From: Amycolatopsis aidingensis
Lineage (GTDB): Bacteria > Actinomycetota > Actinomycetes > Mycobacteriales > Pseudonocardiaceae
DNA length: 64,000 nt
Assembly: GCF_018885265.1 (NCBI RefSeq)
Contig: NZ_CP076538.1
Span: 1,958,001 to 2,022,000 of the forward strand
Direction of reading: 5' to 3'
The number at the start of each line of letters is the position of its first letter. The stretch's first letter is position 1. The position numbers were made by a program, and so were the translations under genes. This document shows, in pieces, positions 26,369 through 34,522 of the stretch. The notes beneath the pieces are model-generated. The model was not told the origin of the DNA, made no database searches, and saw only the letters and a program-made list of their open reading frames with translations.

Positions 26369-27855
26369 CAGTCCACCGCCACCGTGCCCGGGCCACCGGT
26401 GAGGGCGGGTACCGGATCGCGCAGCAGGTCGCGGTAGACCTCGCGGTAGGCGTCGTTCCACCGGCCGAGGGTGAACCGGTCGAGCACCCGGCGGCGGGCC
26501 CGCGCGCCGAGCTCGCGCCGCAGCCCGGCGTCGTCCAGCAGGCGCAGGCAGGCCGCGGCGAAGGCGGCATGGTCACGGGGCGGCACCACCAGCCCGGCGT
26601 CGCCGACCGCTTCGCGGACCCCGCCGACATCGGTGCACACCGGTGGCCGCCCGGTGCACATCGACTCCACCACGGTGTACGGGAACCCCTCGGACACGCT
26701 GGGCAGCGCGACCAGGTGACCAGCGTGGTAGGCGTCTGCCTGGCGGGGCACCCTGCCCTCGAAAACCGCGGAGCCGTCCAGGCCGAGCTCGGCCGCCAGC
26801 CGCAGGCAGTCGGCGTGATAGTCCTCGTTGCCAGCCGGGACCGGACCGAACATCCGCAGCCGCGCCCCCGGCCGCCGCGCCCGCACCAGCGCGAACGCCC
26901 TGAGCAGGGTGTGCAGGTCCTTCAGCGGGTCGATCCGGCCGACGAACACGATGGTCGCCTCGTCCGGTTCCGCCCCGGCCGGTGGGAAGTCGGCGGGGTC
27001 GATGCCGTTGTACATGGTGCGTACCCGCTCCGGGGCCGCGCCGTTGTAGATCCCCCAGCGCCGGTTGTAGCTGGAGTGCGGTGCCAGCAGGTCCGCGGTC
27101 CGGTAGCCCGCGGCGGCCAGCGCGCGGAAGAACCGCAGCAACAGCAACCGCACCGCGGGGGACACCGGTTCCTGCGCGCTGCCGAGATAGCGCTCGCGCA
27201 GGTACACCCCGTGTTCGGAAAGCACGATCGGGGTGCCGTGTGCCCATTTCGCCGCCATACCGACCAGGGCGCTGGTGCCGTTCATCGCCAGGTGACAGAC
27301 GTCCGCCCGTACCGGTGGCTGGGCCAGTGGCCGGAGCAGGTGCTCGATCCGGTCGGTGGCCACGATCGCGTCATGTAGGGTCAGCTTCCCCGGCGCGCCT
27401 TCGCCTGCCTCCCGCCAGGCCACCAGCAGCCGGTCCACCGAGTCGTTCGTGGACAGTGCGGCCCCCAGGTCACCGTGCCGGGCGTAGTCGAAAAAGCCGC
27501 GCAGCGCCGCGAGGAACTCGGTGCCGCGCTCATGGCGTAGCCGCGGGTCCGGCTCGGCCGCGGCGAGCATGGCGCGCAGGAACGCGCGATGGGTGTCGGC
27601 GAAGGAGCCGGGCACCCGCCGGGCCCGCGCCGGCGGCCCCGCCCACAGCGGGATGTTCACCACCCCGGCCAGGTTGGCCGGAACCGGCCAGGCGACGCGC
27701 TCGGTGCCGTGGGCTGTGATCGCCACCGCGGTGAAGCTGTGCTCCGGCATTCCCTCGATCAGCTGGTGCGTCCACAGGCTCACCCCACCTGGCCCGAACG
27801 GGTAGGTGCTCTCCGACACCACGGCGATATGCCGTGCGGTCTCCGCGGCCGTCAT
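26368..27855 (-). CDS. PelF-like GT4 glycosyltransferase
   Basis: The 495-residue protein begins IAVVSESTYPFGPGGVSLWTHQLI, closely following the PelF (DUF3492) N-terminal pattern EGTYP..GGVSSW.hqLI. It continues with VLSEHGVYLRER and the C-terminal GT4 domain: VRTMYNGID, FVGRIDPLKDLHTLLRAF, LVALPSVSEGFPYTVVESM (Glu-x7-Glu region) and CTDVGGVREAV. PelF polymerises UDP-GalNAc/GlcNAc in the cytoplasm during Pel synthesis. Neighbouring GH114 and CE18 genes fit a GalNAc polymer. Confidence 0.85.
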   Translation of the reverse strand: MTAAETARHIAVVSESTYPFGPGGVSLWTHQLIEGMPEHSFTAVAITAHGTERVAWPVPANLAGVVNIPLWAGPPARARRVPGSFADTHRAFLRAMLAAAEPDPRLRHERGTEFLAALRGFFDYARHGDLGAALSTNDSVDRLLVAWREAGEGAPGKLTLHDAIVATDRIEHLLRPLAQPPVRADVCHLAMNGTSALVGMAAKWAHGTPIVLSEHGVYLRERYLGSAQEPVSPAVRLLLLRFFRALAAAGYRTADLLAPHSSYNRRWGIYNGAAPERVRTMYNGIDPADFPPAGAEPDEATIVFVGRIDPLKDLHTLLRAFALVRARRPGARLRMFGPVPAGNEDYHADCLRLAAELGLDGSAVFEGRVPRQADAYHAGHLVALPSVSEGFPYTVVESMCTGRPPVCTDVGGVREAVGDAGLVVPPRDHAAFAAACLRLLDDAGLRRELGARARRRVLDRFTLGRWNDAYREVYRDLLRDPVPALTGGPGTVAVD

Positions 27856-29957
27856 GAGCGCGGGCTGGCGGTCAGGGTGACGGTTTCCCGCGCGGTCACG
27901 CCGAGCCGGGACACCGGGTCGGAGCCGTACCATTCGGCCCGATCCGTGGAGTCCTGGTCCGCCGCGGTGGCTTCCCTGGTTTCCAGTCCGGTCAGGAACA
28001 TCGAGCCGGTGGTTTCCGGGCTGAGCGTGACGGCGCCGGAGGTGCGGTCCCACACCGCGTCCGCGCCAGCATCGAGCTCGGCGAAATGCGCGTTGCGCGC
28101 CTCCACGTACCGCGCCAGCTCGGTCCATTCGGGATTCTTCAGCGGAACCGCGAACAGCTCGCCGTATCGGGTGAGCACCTCCGCCAGCCAGTCGAAGGTC
28201 AGGCTGTGCCGCCCGTCGTAGGCGTGCAGGTTGCCCTGATGCAGGGTGTGCGCGTAGGCGGAACCGCTGGCCAGGTGCCGCAGCGCCAGCCCGGCCTCGG
28301 CGGCCACGATCTCCCGGTAGCCGAGTTCGGTGCCGTGGGCAGCGTTGTAGGAGGCGGCCTGCTCCGCCGGGGTGGTCGCCGCGAAGCCGATTCCGGTGGG
28401 CCAGTCCGGTACCACGAACAGTTCCGGGCGCAGTGGGTGCGGGATACCGCAGTTGAAGCAGTCCGGCTGGTGGCCGGCGTAGGAGAGGTCGCCGTGCAGG
28501 TAGCGCACGCCGAGTTCGCTCGCGGCGCGCAGCAGCGCCCGGTTGGACTTCTCGAGGCCGTGATCGGTGGCCGGTTCGAGGGACTTCGGATCGGGGTTGT
28601 AGACGCCGAGCCCGGAGTACTCCGGCGTCTTGAGCACGCTGGTGGGTACCGGCAGCCCGATCGCGGCCGCCGCGTTCAGGTTCCGCCGGATCTCGCTGCG
28701 GTTGCGCTGGTAGTCGGTGAAGTCCATCGCCGGGTGGGTCAGCGTGTGGTTGATCCAGCGGAACTCCCCGGCGAGGCAGCGGGAGTAGCTGGTGAGCGGG
28801 TCCGGGGTCGCCTCGGCCGAGCACTGGGCGGGGGCCTCGCTGTGCACGCTGCCGCCGTTGTACGGGAGATTCAGCCGGAAGTCGCCCGCCAGCGGGTGTC
28901 GTTCGCGCAACTCGCGTTGCCCGCGCGCGGCCGCCGCGGCGTCCGCCCCGTCCAGCCGGAAGGAGTCCTTCCTGCCGTCGGCGCGGCGGCGCAGCGTGGT
29001 GTTGAACCAGTCGTCCACGTCCACATTGATCCAGTGCCGCCGCTCGCCGAGGAACACCCCGCGGGTGGCCCAGCGCAGCAGGCCGTAGCCGAGCAGGTCG
29101 GTGGCCAGCTCCTCCGGCCCTGGCAGGAAGGTCAGCGCGGCGCGCTGCCTGCCGTCCGGTGCGGTGCTGAGCACCCCCAGCACGTCCCCGCCGAGTTCGA
29201 GGATGGGCCGTGCCGCGCAGCCAGGAACCTGCGTGGTCCGGTACACATAGGACCGCTGGATGGGCAGCCGTACATCCGGCCGGAGGTAGTCGAACAGCTC
29301 GGCGCCTGCCCGCGGCAGGGTGGCGTGCTCGGCTTCCCGGCCGAGGGCCTGCTCGCGGACCGCGCGCAGGCAGTAGTCCTCCGGCTCGGTGCCCGGGGCG
29401 GTGTTCAGCGCCACCTGCCGGACCTGGAAGGTGCGCTCGTACTCCCACAGCGCCTGCCACTCGTCCGGGGTGAGCCCGCTGCGGTAGCCGCCGTCGGGCT
29501 CCCGGCGGAGCAGGCCGTTGCCGGTCAGCAGGATCGCGGAGTACCTGCCGGCCCCGTCCGGCCGCACCAGCCGCCGCCGGTCGAGCCGTTCGGAACCCGC
29601 GATGTGCACGTCGTACGGGGTGCCGATGCGGTCGAGCACCGCACGCCACACCGGGAGGCCGACGTCCTCCGGGTCGGTGGCGATCACCAGCTGCCGCAGG
29701 GCCACCCGGCTGCCCGGAGCGGCTGGGCCGGGGGAGACCGGTTGCGCGCGCACCGGAACCCGCTGGATCCGGGCAGGTTCTGGTTGTGCGGGCAGTGCGG
29801 CGGGGAAGGCCGCCTCCCCGCCCGTTGCGGGGTCTCCCGCGCCAGGGCTCAGTACCGTGATCGCGGTGAGCGCCAGTGCGAGCACCAGCAACGCGGGCGT
29901 CATCGACTTGTCGGCCGTGGTTCGAGCGCGCATGGGCTGGCCAGCCGTCCGGGTCAC
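27852..29957 (-). CDS. Agd3/CE18-like polysaccharide deacetylase, copy 1
   Basis: The 701-residue protein has an N-terminal membrane/signal segment (TPALLVLALALTAITVL) and the same domain order as its upstream paralogue. That order is an N-terminal region with GTPYDVHIAGSERLDRRRL, a middle beta-rich part (GVLSTAPDGRQRAALTFLPG) and a catalytic domain with HWINVDVDDWFNT, RWINHTLTHPAMDF, TSVLKTPEYSGLGVYNPD and SAYAHTLHQGNLHAY. Asp-Asp and His-x3-His match metal ligands of CE18 deacetylases such as Agd3, which remove acetyl groups from galactosaminogalactan. GTG 29957 overlaps the copy 2 stop (GTGA). The acetyl-polymer substrate is inferred. Confidence 0.8.
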   Translation of the reverse strand: MTRTAGQPMRARTTADKSMTPALLVLALALTAITVLSPGAGDPATGGEAAFPAALPAQPEPARIQRVPVRAQPVSPGPAAPGSRVALRQLVIATDPEDVGLPVWRAVLDRIGTPYDVHIAGSERLDRRRLVRPDGAGRYSAILLTGNGLLRREPDGGYRSGLTPDEWQALWEYERTFQVRQVALNTAPGTEPEDYCLRAVREQALGREAEHATLPRAGAELFDYLRPDVRLPIQRSYVYRTTQVPGCAARPILELGGDVLGVLSTAPDGRQRAALTFLPGPEELATDLLGYGLLRWATRGVFLGERRHWINVDVDDWFNTTLRRRADGRKDSFRLDGADAAAAARGQRELRERHPLAGDFRLNLPYNGGSVHSEAPAQCSAEATPDPLTSYSRCLAGEFRWINHTLTHPAMDFTDYQRNRSEIRRNLNAAAAIGLPVPTSVLKTPEYSGLGVYNPDPKSLEPATDHGLEKSNRALLRAASELGVRYLHGDLSYAGHQPDCFNCGIPHPLRPELFVVPDWPTGIGFAATTPAEQAASYNAAHGTELGYREIVAAEAGLALRHLASGSAYAHTLHQGNLHAYDGRHSLTFDWLAEVLTRYGELFAVPLKNPEWTELARYVEARNAHFAELDAGADAVWDRTSGAVTLSPETTGSMFLTGLETREATAADQDSTDRAEWYGSDPVSRLGVTARETVTLTASPRS

Positions 29958-31936
29958 CGGTTGCCGACGACGGGCAGGGTGACCGTCCGGCCCGCGGTCA
30001 GTTCCACCCGCGAGACGGTGTCGGTGCCGTAGCGTTCCGCCGCGCCGGGAGCCAGCGCCCCGGTGAGGAACAGCGAACCGGAGGCGGCAGGCCGGTAGCT
30101 GATCGTTCCGGTACCGCGGTCCCATACTGCGGCTCCCGCGTCGGCGCGGTTGCCGAAATGGTCGGTGCGAGCGCCGACGTACTCCGCGAGCTCGACCCAG
30201 TCCGGGTTCAGCAGCGGCGACCGGTGGTACTCGGTGTACTTGCGCACGACCTTGTCCAGCCAGTCGAAGGTGAGGCTGTTCCCGTTCGCGTACACATGCG
30301 CGTTGGCCTGGTGCAGGGTGAAGCTGTAGGCGGAACCGGCCAGCACCTGGCGCAGTGCCTGGTCGGACTCGTAGTCCACGATCTCCTGGTAGCTCAGGTC
30401 ATGGTCGAAGCTGGGGAAACGGCCGTCCGGCCCGTACAGCTGGTTGAACACGGTGACCTGCTCGCCAGGGGTAGCCGCCTGGAAGCTGATGTTCGTCGGC
30501 CAGTCCGGCACCACGAGCAGTTCCGGGCGCAGCGGGTGCCGGATCCCGCAGTTGAAGCAGTCCGGCCGGTGGCTGCCGAAGGACATGTTGCCGTGCAGGT
30601 ACCGGACCCCGAGGTCGGCGGCGGCCGAGAGCAGTTCCTGGTTGGAGCCTTCGAGACCGAAGTCGGTCGGCGGGTCGTAGGGCGAGCCGTTCGGGTCCGG
30701 GTTGTAGACCCCGAGCCCCGAGTACTCCGGGGTCTTCAGCACTGAGGTCGGCACCGTGAAGCCCGCCTCCCTGCCGATGGCGAGGTTCTCCCCGATCTCC
30801 ATCCGGTTGCGCTGGTAGCTGGTGAAGTTCAGTCGCGGATGGGTCACCGTGTGGTTGATCCACCGGAACCGGTCGCGCAGGCAACGGGAGTAACTGGTCA
30901 GCGGGTCGGGAGTGTTGGCGGAACTGCAGTCGGCGGGGGCGTCCGGGTCGAGATCCCCGCCGTTGTAGGCGAGGTTCAGCCCGAACCTCTCGACCACCGA
31001 GTGCCGGTCGGCCAGGGCGTCCTGCTGGCCTGCGATCACCGGGACCTCCGGTCCGCTCAGCCGGAAGATGCCACCCTGACCCGGCCGGGTGCTGGTGTTG
31101 AACCAGTCGTCCACGTCCACGTTGATCCAGTGCCGCTGCTCGCCGACCAGCACGCCCCGGTTCGCCCAGCGCAGCAGGCCATAACCGAGTAGATCGGTCT
31201 GCACCAGGTTCGGATCGGAGGTGAAGGTGAGCGCGGCCCGCTGCCTGCCGTCGGGTGCGGTGCTGAGCACGCCGACCACGTCCTGGCCGATGGTGAGCAG
31301 CGGTTCGGCCGCGCATCCCGGAGCGAGTCTCGTCCGGTACAGATAGGACCGGGAGATCGGGATCCGGGCGTCGGTGGCCAGCCGGTCGAACACCCCGGTC
31401 CCGGCCGGGGTCAGCCTGGCGTGCACCGGCGTGCTGCCCACCTCACCCTCCCGGCTCTCGCGCAGGCAGTAGTCCTCGGGGGCGGTGCCGTAGGGCGTGT
31501 ACAGGGACACCTGGCGCACGTCGAAGGCCCGCTCGTAGGCCCACAGGGTGTTCCACTCCAGCTCACCGAAGGCGCTGCGATAGTTACCGTTCCCGGCTTC
31601 GTAGCGCAGGCCGCTGTTGGTCAGCAGCACCGCGTTGTACCGGCCGGTACCGTCCGCGCCGATCAGCCGGTCCATCCGGAACCGGTCGGTGCGGGCGTAC
31701 ACCACGTCATAGGGCGTGCCCGCCCGGTCCAGGATGGACCGCCATACCGGGAGCCCGAAGTCCCCTGGGTGGGTGGCGATGATCAGGTTGCGCAGTGCCA
31801 CCCGGTCGCCGTCCGCCGCGGGAACGGCGACCGGTGCCGCGGCCGCGGCCGGGCCGGGCGGTGCCAGCGCCACGGCGAGCGCCGTCACGACGAGCGCGGC
31901 GACGCTCGTCCGGATGCTCCTGTTCCTCGTTCGCAC
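29954..31936 (-). CDS. Agd3/CE18-like polysaccharide deacetylase, copy 2
   Basis: The 660-residue secreted protein has a clear signal peptide (residues 1-34) and all the blocks of copy 1: GTPYDVVYARTDRFRMDRL, GVLSTAPDGRQRAALTF, HWINVDVDDWFNT (270-281), RWINHTVTHPRLNF (358-370), TSVLKTPEYSGLGVYNPD and PDCFNCGIRHPLRPELLVVP. It is the first gene of the operon and starts with GTG. Two nearly colinear deacetylases in a row imply tandem duplication, perhaps with divided work (different chain positions or cell-bound versus released enzyme). The function is by analogy with Agd3. Confidence 0.82.
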   Translation of the reverse strand: MRTRNRSIRTSVAALVVTALAVALAPPGPAAAAAPVAVPAADGDRVALRNLIIATHPGDFGLPVWRSILDRAGTPYDVVYARTDRFRMDRLIGADGTGRYNAVLLTNSGLRYEAGNGNYRSAFGELEWNTLWAYERAFDVRQVSLYTPYGTAPEDYCLRESREGEVGSTPVHARLTPAGTGVFDRLATDARIPISRSYLYRTRLAPGCAAEPLLTIGQDVVGVLSTAPDGRQRAALTFTSDPNLVQTDLLGYGLLRWANRGVLVGEQRHWINVDVDDWFNTSTRPGQGGIFRLSGPEVPVIAGQQDALADRHSVVERFGLNLAYNGGDLDPDAPADCSSANTPDPLTSYSRCLRDRFRWINHTVTHPRLNFTSYQRNRMEIGENLAIGREAGFTVPTSVLKTPEYSGLGVYNPDPNGSPYDPPTDFGLEGSNQELLSAAADLGVRYLHGNMSFGSHRPDCFNCGIRHPLRPELLVVPDWPTNISFQAATPGEQVTVFNQLYGPDGRFPSFDHDLSYQEIVDYESDQALRQVLAGSAYSFTLHQANAHVYANGNSLTFDWLDKVVRKYTEYHRSPLLNPDWVELAEYVGARTDHFGNRADAGAAVWDRGTGTISYRPAASGSLFLTGALAPGAAERYGTDTVSRVELTAGRTVTLPVVGNR

Positions 31937-32350
31937 GGTACCCCCGGGAAGTCATTCATCGTTGATGATCGAGCCGTATGGGCCAAGATCGAAATCGTTT
32001 GTTCCGATTTCCGTTGGGACAGTCGCGGCGGCGATGGCTCCCGTTACGAGTTCCCGGCGATTTTCTTTTCGATTCCTTCGTTGTGTGTAAGAAGACTTGG
32101 TGGAGAGGTCTAACCGGTTCGTCCGGCAGGGCGAATGCACTCGCAGGTGAAGGATAGTGTTCCCCTGTTGGCGGCGGCTTTCCGGGTCATACCGCGCCGA
32201 AAAGACACTTTACCCGCCCCCGCTGTTTTCGTTCGGGGTAGCGAAAACCGCTTTTCGAGTGAACCGTAGAGACTTTGCACGTGCAGAAATTCCGTGCAGT
32301 CGGGAGATGGTATCGGGATTGTGGGTCGAAATGTCCGCGTCCGGATGGAA
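31937..32350. other. AT-richer intergenic region, promoter of the polysaccharide operon
   Basis: This 414-bp gap between the start of the nine-gene operon and the HAD pseudogene has noticeably lower G+C than its surroundings. It holds A/T runs (GATTTTCTTTTCGATTCC near 32019), a small hairpin CGAAAA-CCGC-TTTTCG (32242-32257) and a GCACGTGC palindrome (near 32277-32284). No convincing gene is present. A 62-codon minus-strand frame (31952-32140) has unusual codon use and no homology I recognise. A long regulated promoter or 5' leader for the operon is likely. Confidence 0.5.
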
Positions 32351-33049
32351 CTACCGGGTGCAGGCTCGGGCCAGCTCGGCGACCGAGGCGAAGTGGTGAT
32401 CCGGCTCGATGATCTCGCGCGGGTTCGGGGTGGCGCCGAAGCCGGGCTGTCCGGTGCGGCGCTCGATCCAGCAGGTCCGCTAGCCGAGGGCGGTGGCGAC
32501 CCCGATGTCGTGGTACTGGCTCTGTGCGATATGCAGGTAGTCGGGCAGCGTGTAGCCGTGCACGCTCTGCCGTCCCCGGCAGTAGGCGAACACCTGCGGG
32601 TCGGGCTTGTTGGTGCCGGCGTCCTGCGCGGTGACCGCATCGTCGAACGGTTCGCCGAGGGTTCGCGCCATGTGTTCCAGCGCCCAGTTGTCGGTGTTGG
32701 TCAGTGCCACCAGCCGGAACCGGCGGCCCAGTGTGCGCAGGGCGGCCGCCGAGTCGGGGAAGGCGGGCCAGCGCGGGATCGACTCCCGCAGCGCCGTGGC
32801 CTGCCCGGTGTCCCGGGGGAGATCGAGCTCGGTCGCCAGCCGCAGGTAGATCGGCTCCAGCATCTGGGTGAACGGCAACCGCGGGGTCAGCCGTGCCTGC
32901 ACGTCCTCGGCCCGGCCGAAGGCCTCCAGTAGCTCGGCGCCGGTCCGCCCGCACGCCACCGGGCGCAGGCAGTCCAGGATGCCGGTCTCGAAGTCGATCA
33001 GGGTCCCGACCACGTCGAAGGTCAGGATGCGGATGCCGCGGACGTCCAT
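32351..33049 (-). pseudogene. haloacid dehalogenase type II-like HAD hydrolase with in-frame TAG
   Basis: The reading frame from ATG 33049 (good TGGAGG upstream) gives a HAD protein with the nucleophile motif LTFDVVGTLIDFE, VALTNTDNWAL and KPDPQVFAYCRG. It stops at a TAG (32480-32482) just after IGVATALG. The same frame then continues RTCWIERRTGQPGFGATPNP to a second TAG at 32351, exactly the conserved C-terminus of type II haloacid dehalogenases (full length ~232 residues). A single nonsense change at a position usually held by another residue has probably truncated it. It may still make a 189-residue partial protein. Confidence 0.8.
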
Positions 33050-33118
33050 GCCGAGCCTCCAGTGGTAAACCGACCGGTATGGTTATCATGGAAGCAGTCG
33101 CCCGCGGCTCCGGTCAAC

Positions 33119-33451
33119 TCACCTCCGGCGGCGCAGCGGCCAGATGCCCCTTCGTGGCGCCGGTTCGGCCCGCTCCAGTAGCCGCGGTGCATGCTCGCGG
33201 ACCGCGGCCTCCAGCTTGCGGAAGCTCGGGTTCACCATGGCGTGCTCGCCGACGAACACGGTGGGCACCGTCTCGTTGCCGTCGGCGACCGAGCGGACCC
33301 TGGCCGCCGCCTCCGGGTCCTCCCAGATGTTGATCTCCCGCACCGGCAGCCCGCTGCGCCGTAGTGGCTGCCGCAGTGCCATACAGAACGGGCAGCCCGG
33401 CCGCCAGTAGAACTCGATCTCCGTCGGCTGCGGTGTCTGGTCCGTGCTCAT
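33119..33451 (-). CDS. mycoredoxin/glutaredoxin-like protein
   Basis: The 110-residue thioredoxin-fold protein has FYWRPGCPFCMALR with active-site CPFC, then VPTVFVGE (cis-Pro) and a Lys/Arg-rich end. Mycoredoxins of this type use mycothiol to reduce mixed disulfides in actinomycetes. ATG 33451 gives the family start; a longer in-frame N-terminus at 33532 has no homology. It is a single gene, with the broken HAD gene downstream on the same strand. Confidence 0.85.
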   Translation of the reverse strand: MSTDQTPQPTEIEFYWRPGCPFCMALRQPLRRSGLPVREINIWEDPEAAARVRSVADGNETVPTVFVGEHAMVNPSFRKLEAAVREHAPRLLERAEPAPRRGIWPLRRRR

Positions 33452-33585
33452 CCCTTGCGTGCTCCCCGTGCCTGGTCCGGTTGCTGTCTCCTTGTCGATT
33501 ATCCCAGTGCCCGTCTGCCGGGTTCGGGTCACGGTTCGGAAAACCGATCTTCACGCCTCGACTGGGATCGAAGCCGACGGGCACA

Positions 33586-34470
33586 ATGCCGGGCATGGGT
33601 TTGCGCATCGTGGATCCGGTGCGGACGGGCGAGAGCGAGCTGGCGGGTGGCCGGCTGCTCGGATGGGCCGAGTGGGGGCCTCCGGACGGGATCCCGGTCC
33701 TACTGTGTCCCGGCGCGGCTACCAGCAGACGCCTCGGTTTCGGCGCGGATGTCGTCGACGTCCTCGGGGTGCGGCTGATCTCGGTGGACCGGCCGGGTCT
33801 TGGGGCCTCCACCCCGGTGCCGGGGCGGTCGTTCGGCGACTTCGCCGCGGACATCGGCGAGTTCACCGCCCGCAGGGAGATCGAACGTCCCGCGATGGTC
33901 GGGTTCTCCCAGGGGGCGCCGTTCGCGCTCGCCTGCGCCGCGGAAGGGGTCGCCGGGGCGCTGGCCGTGGTGTCCGGTGCGGACGAGGTGGCCGCTCCGG
34001 AGTTCGCCGGGCTGCTGCCCGCGCAGCTGCGTGCCCTGGTGGCCAGGACGGTCGCCGCGCCAGCCGGGGCCGAGGAGTTCTTCGCGGCCTTCGACCCCGG
34101 CGCGATCTGGGACATGGTGCTGGCAGGCAGTGCCGAGTCCGACCTCGAGGTGTACCGGGAGCCAGGGTTCGAGCGCGCCTACCGGCGGGCCGTGGACGAG
34201 GCCTTCGTCCAGGGACCCGCCGGGTACGCGCGGGACACCGTGCTGGCGATGGGGCGGTGGACCTTCGATCCGGCGCGGATCACCGTCGCGGTGGACGTCT
34301 GGTACGGCGAACAGGACACCAGCCACTCGCCGGACCAGGGCGCCTTGCTGGCCAGCCGGGTACCGGGTGCCGTCCGGCGGGTGGTTCCCGGCATCGGCGG
34401 AGCCGTACTGTGGACACACGCCGAGGAGATTCTGCGCTCCCTGACCGGGAATCTGCCTGCCCGCCGGTAG
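33586..34470 (+). CDS. alpha/beta-fold hydrolase
   Basis: The protein shows the alpha/beta hydrolase order: LLGWAEWGPPDGIPVLLCPGAATSRR (oxyanion region), RLISVDRPGLGAS, the nucleophile elbow GFSQGAPFAL, a cap domain and VDVWYGEQDTSHSP (acid). A His near GAVLWTHAEEI is the likely catalytic base. Start at ATG 33586 or 33595; neither has a strong ribosome site. Substrate is unknown. It diverges from the mycoredoxin gene. Confidence 0.82.
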   Translation: MPGMGLRIVDPVRTGESELAGGRLLGWAEWGPPDGIPVLLCPGAATSRRLGFGADVVDVLGVRLISVDRPGLGASTPVPGRSFGDFAADIGEFTARREIERPAMVGFSQGAPFALACAAEGVAGALAVVSGADEVAAPEFAGLLPAQLRALVARTVAAPAGAEEFFAAFDPGAIWDMVLAGSAESDLEVYREPGFERAYRRAVDEAFVQGPAGYARDTVLAMGRWTFDPARITVAVDVWYGEQDTSHSPDQGALLASRVPGAVRRVVPGIGGAVLWTHAEEILRSLTGNLPARR

Positions 34471-34522
34471 CGGGCCCACCGGCGCGCGATGCGCAGGGGG
34501 CAGGCCGGTAACCTTGGTCACC

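Noticed and set aside
31952..32140. 62-codon minus-strand frame before the polysaccharide operon
   Set aside because: Codon use is unlike local genes, no clear ribosome site or family, and it lies in AT-rich promoter-like DNA.
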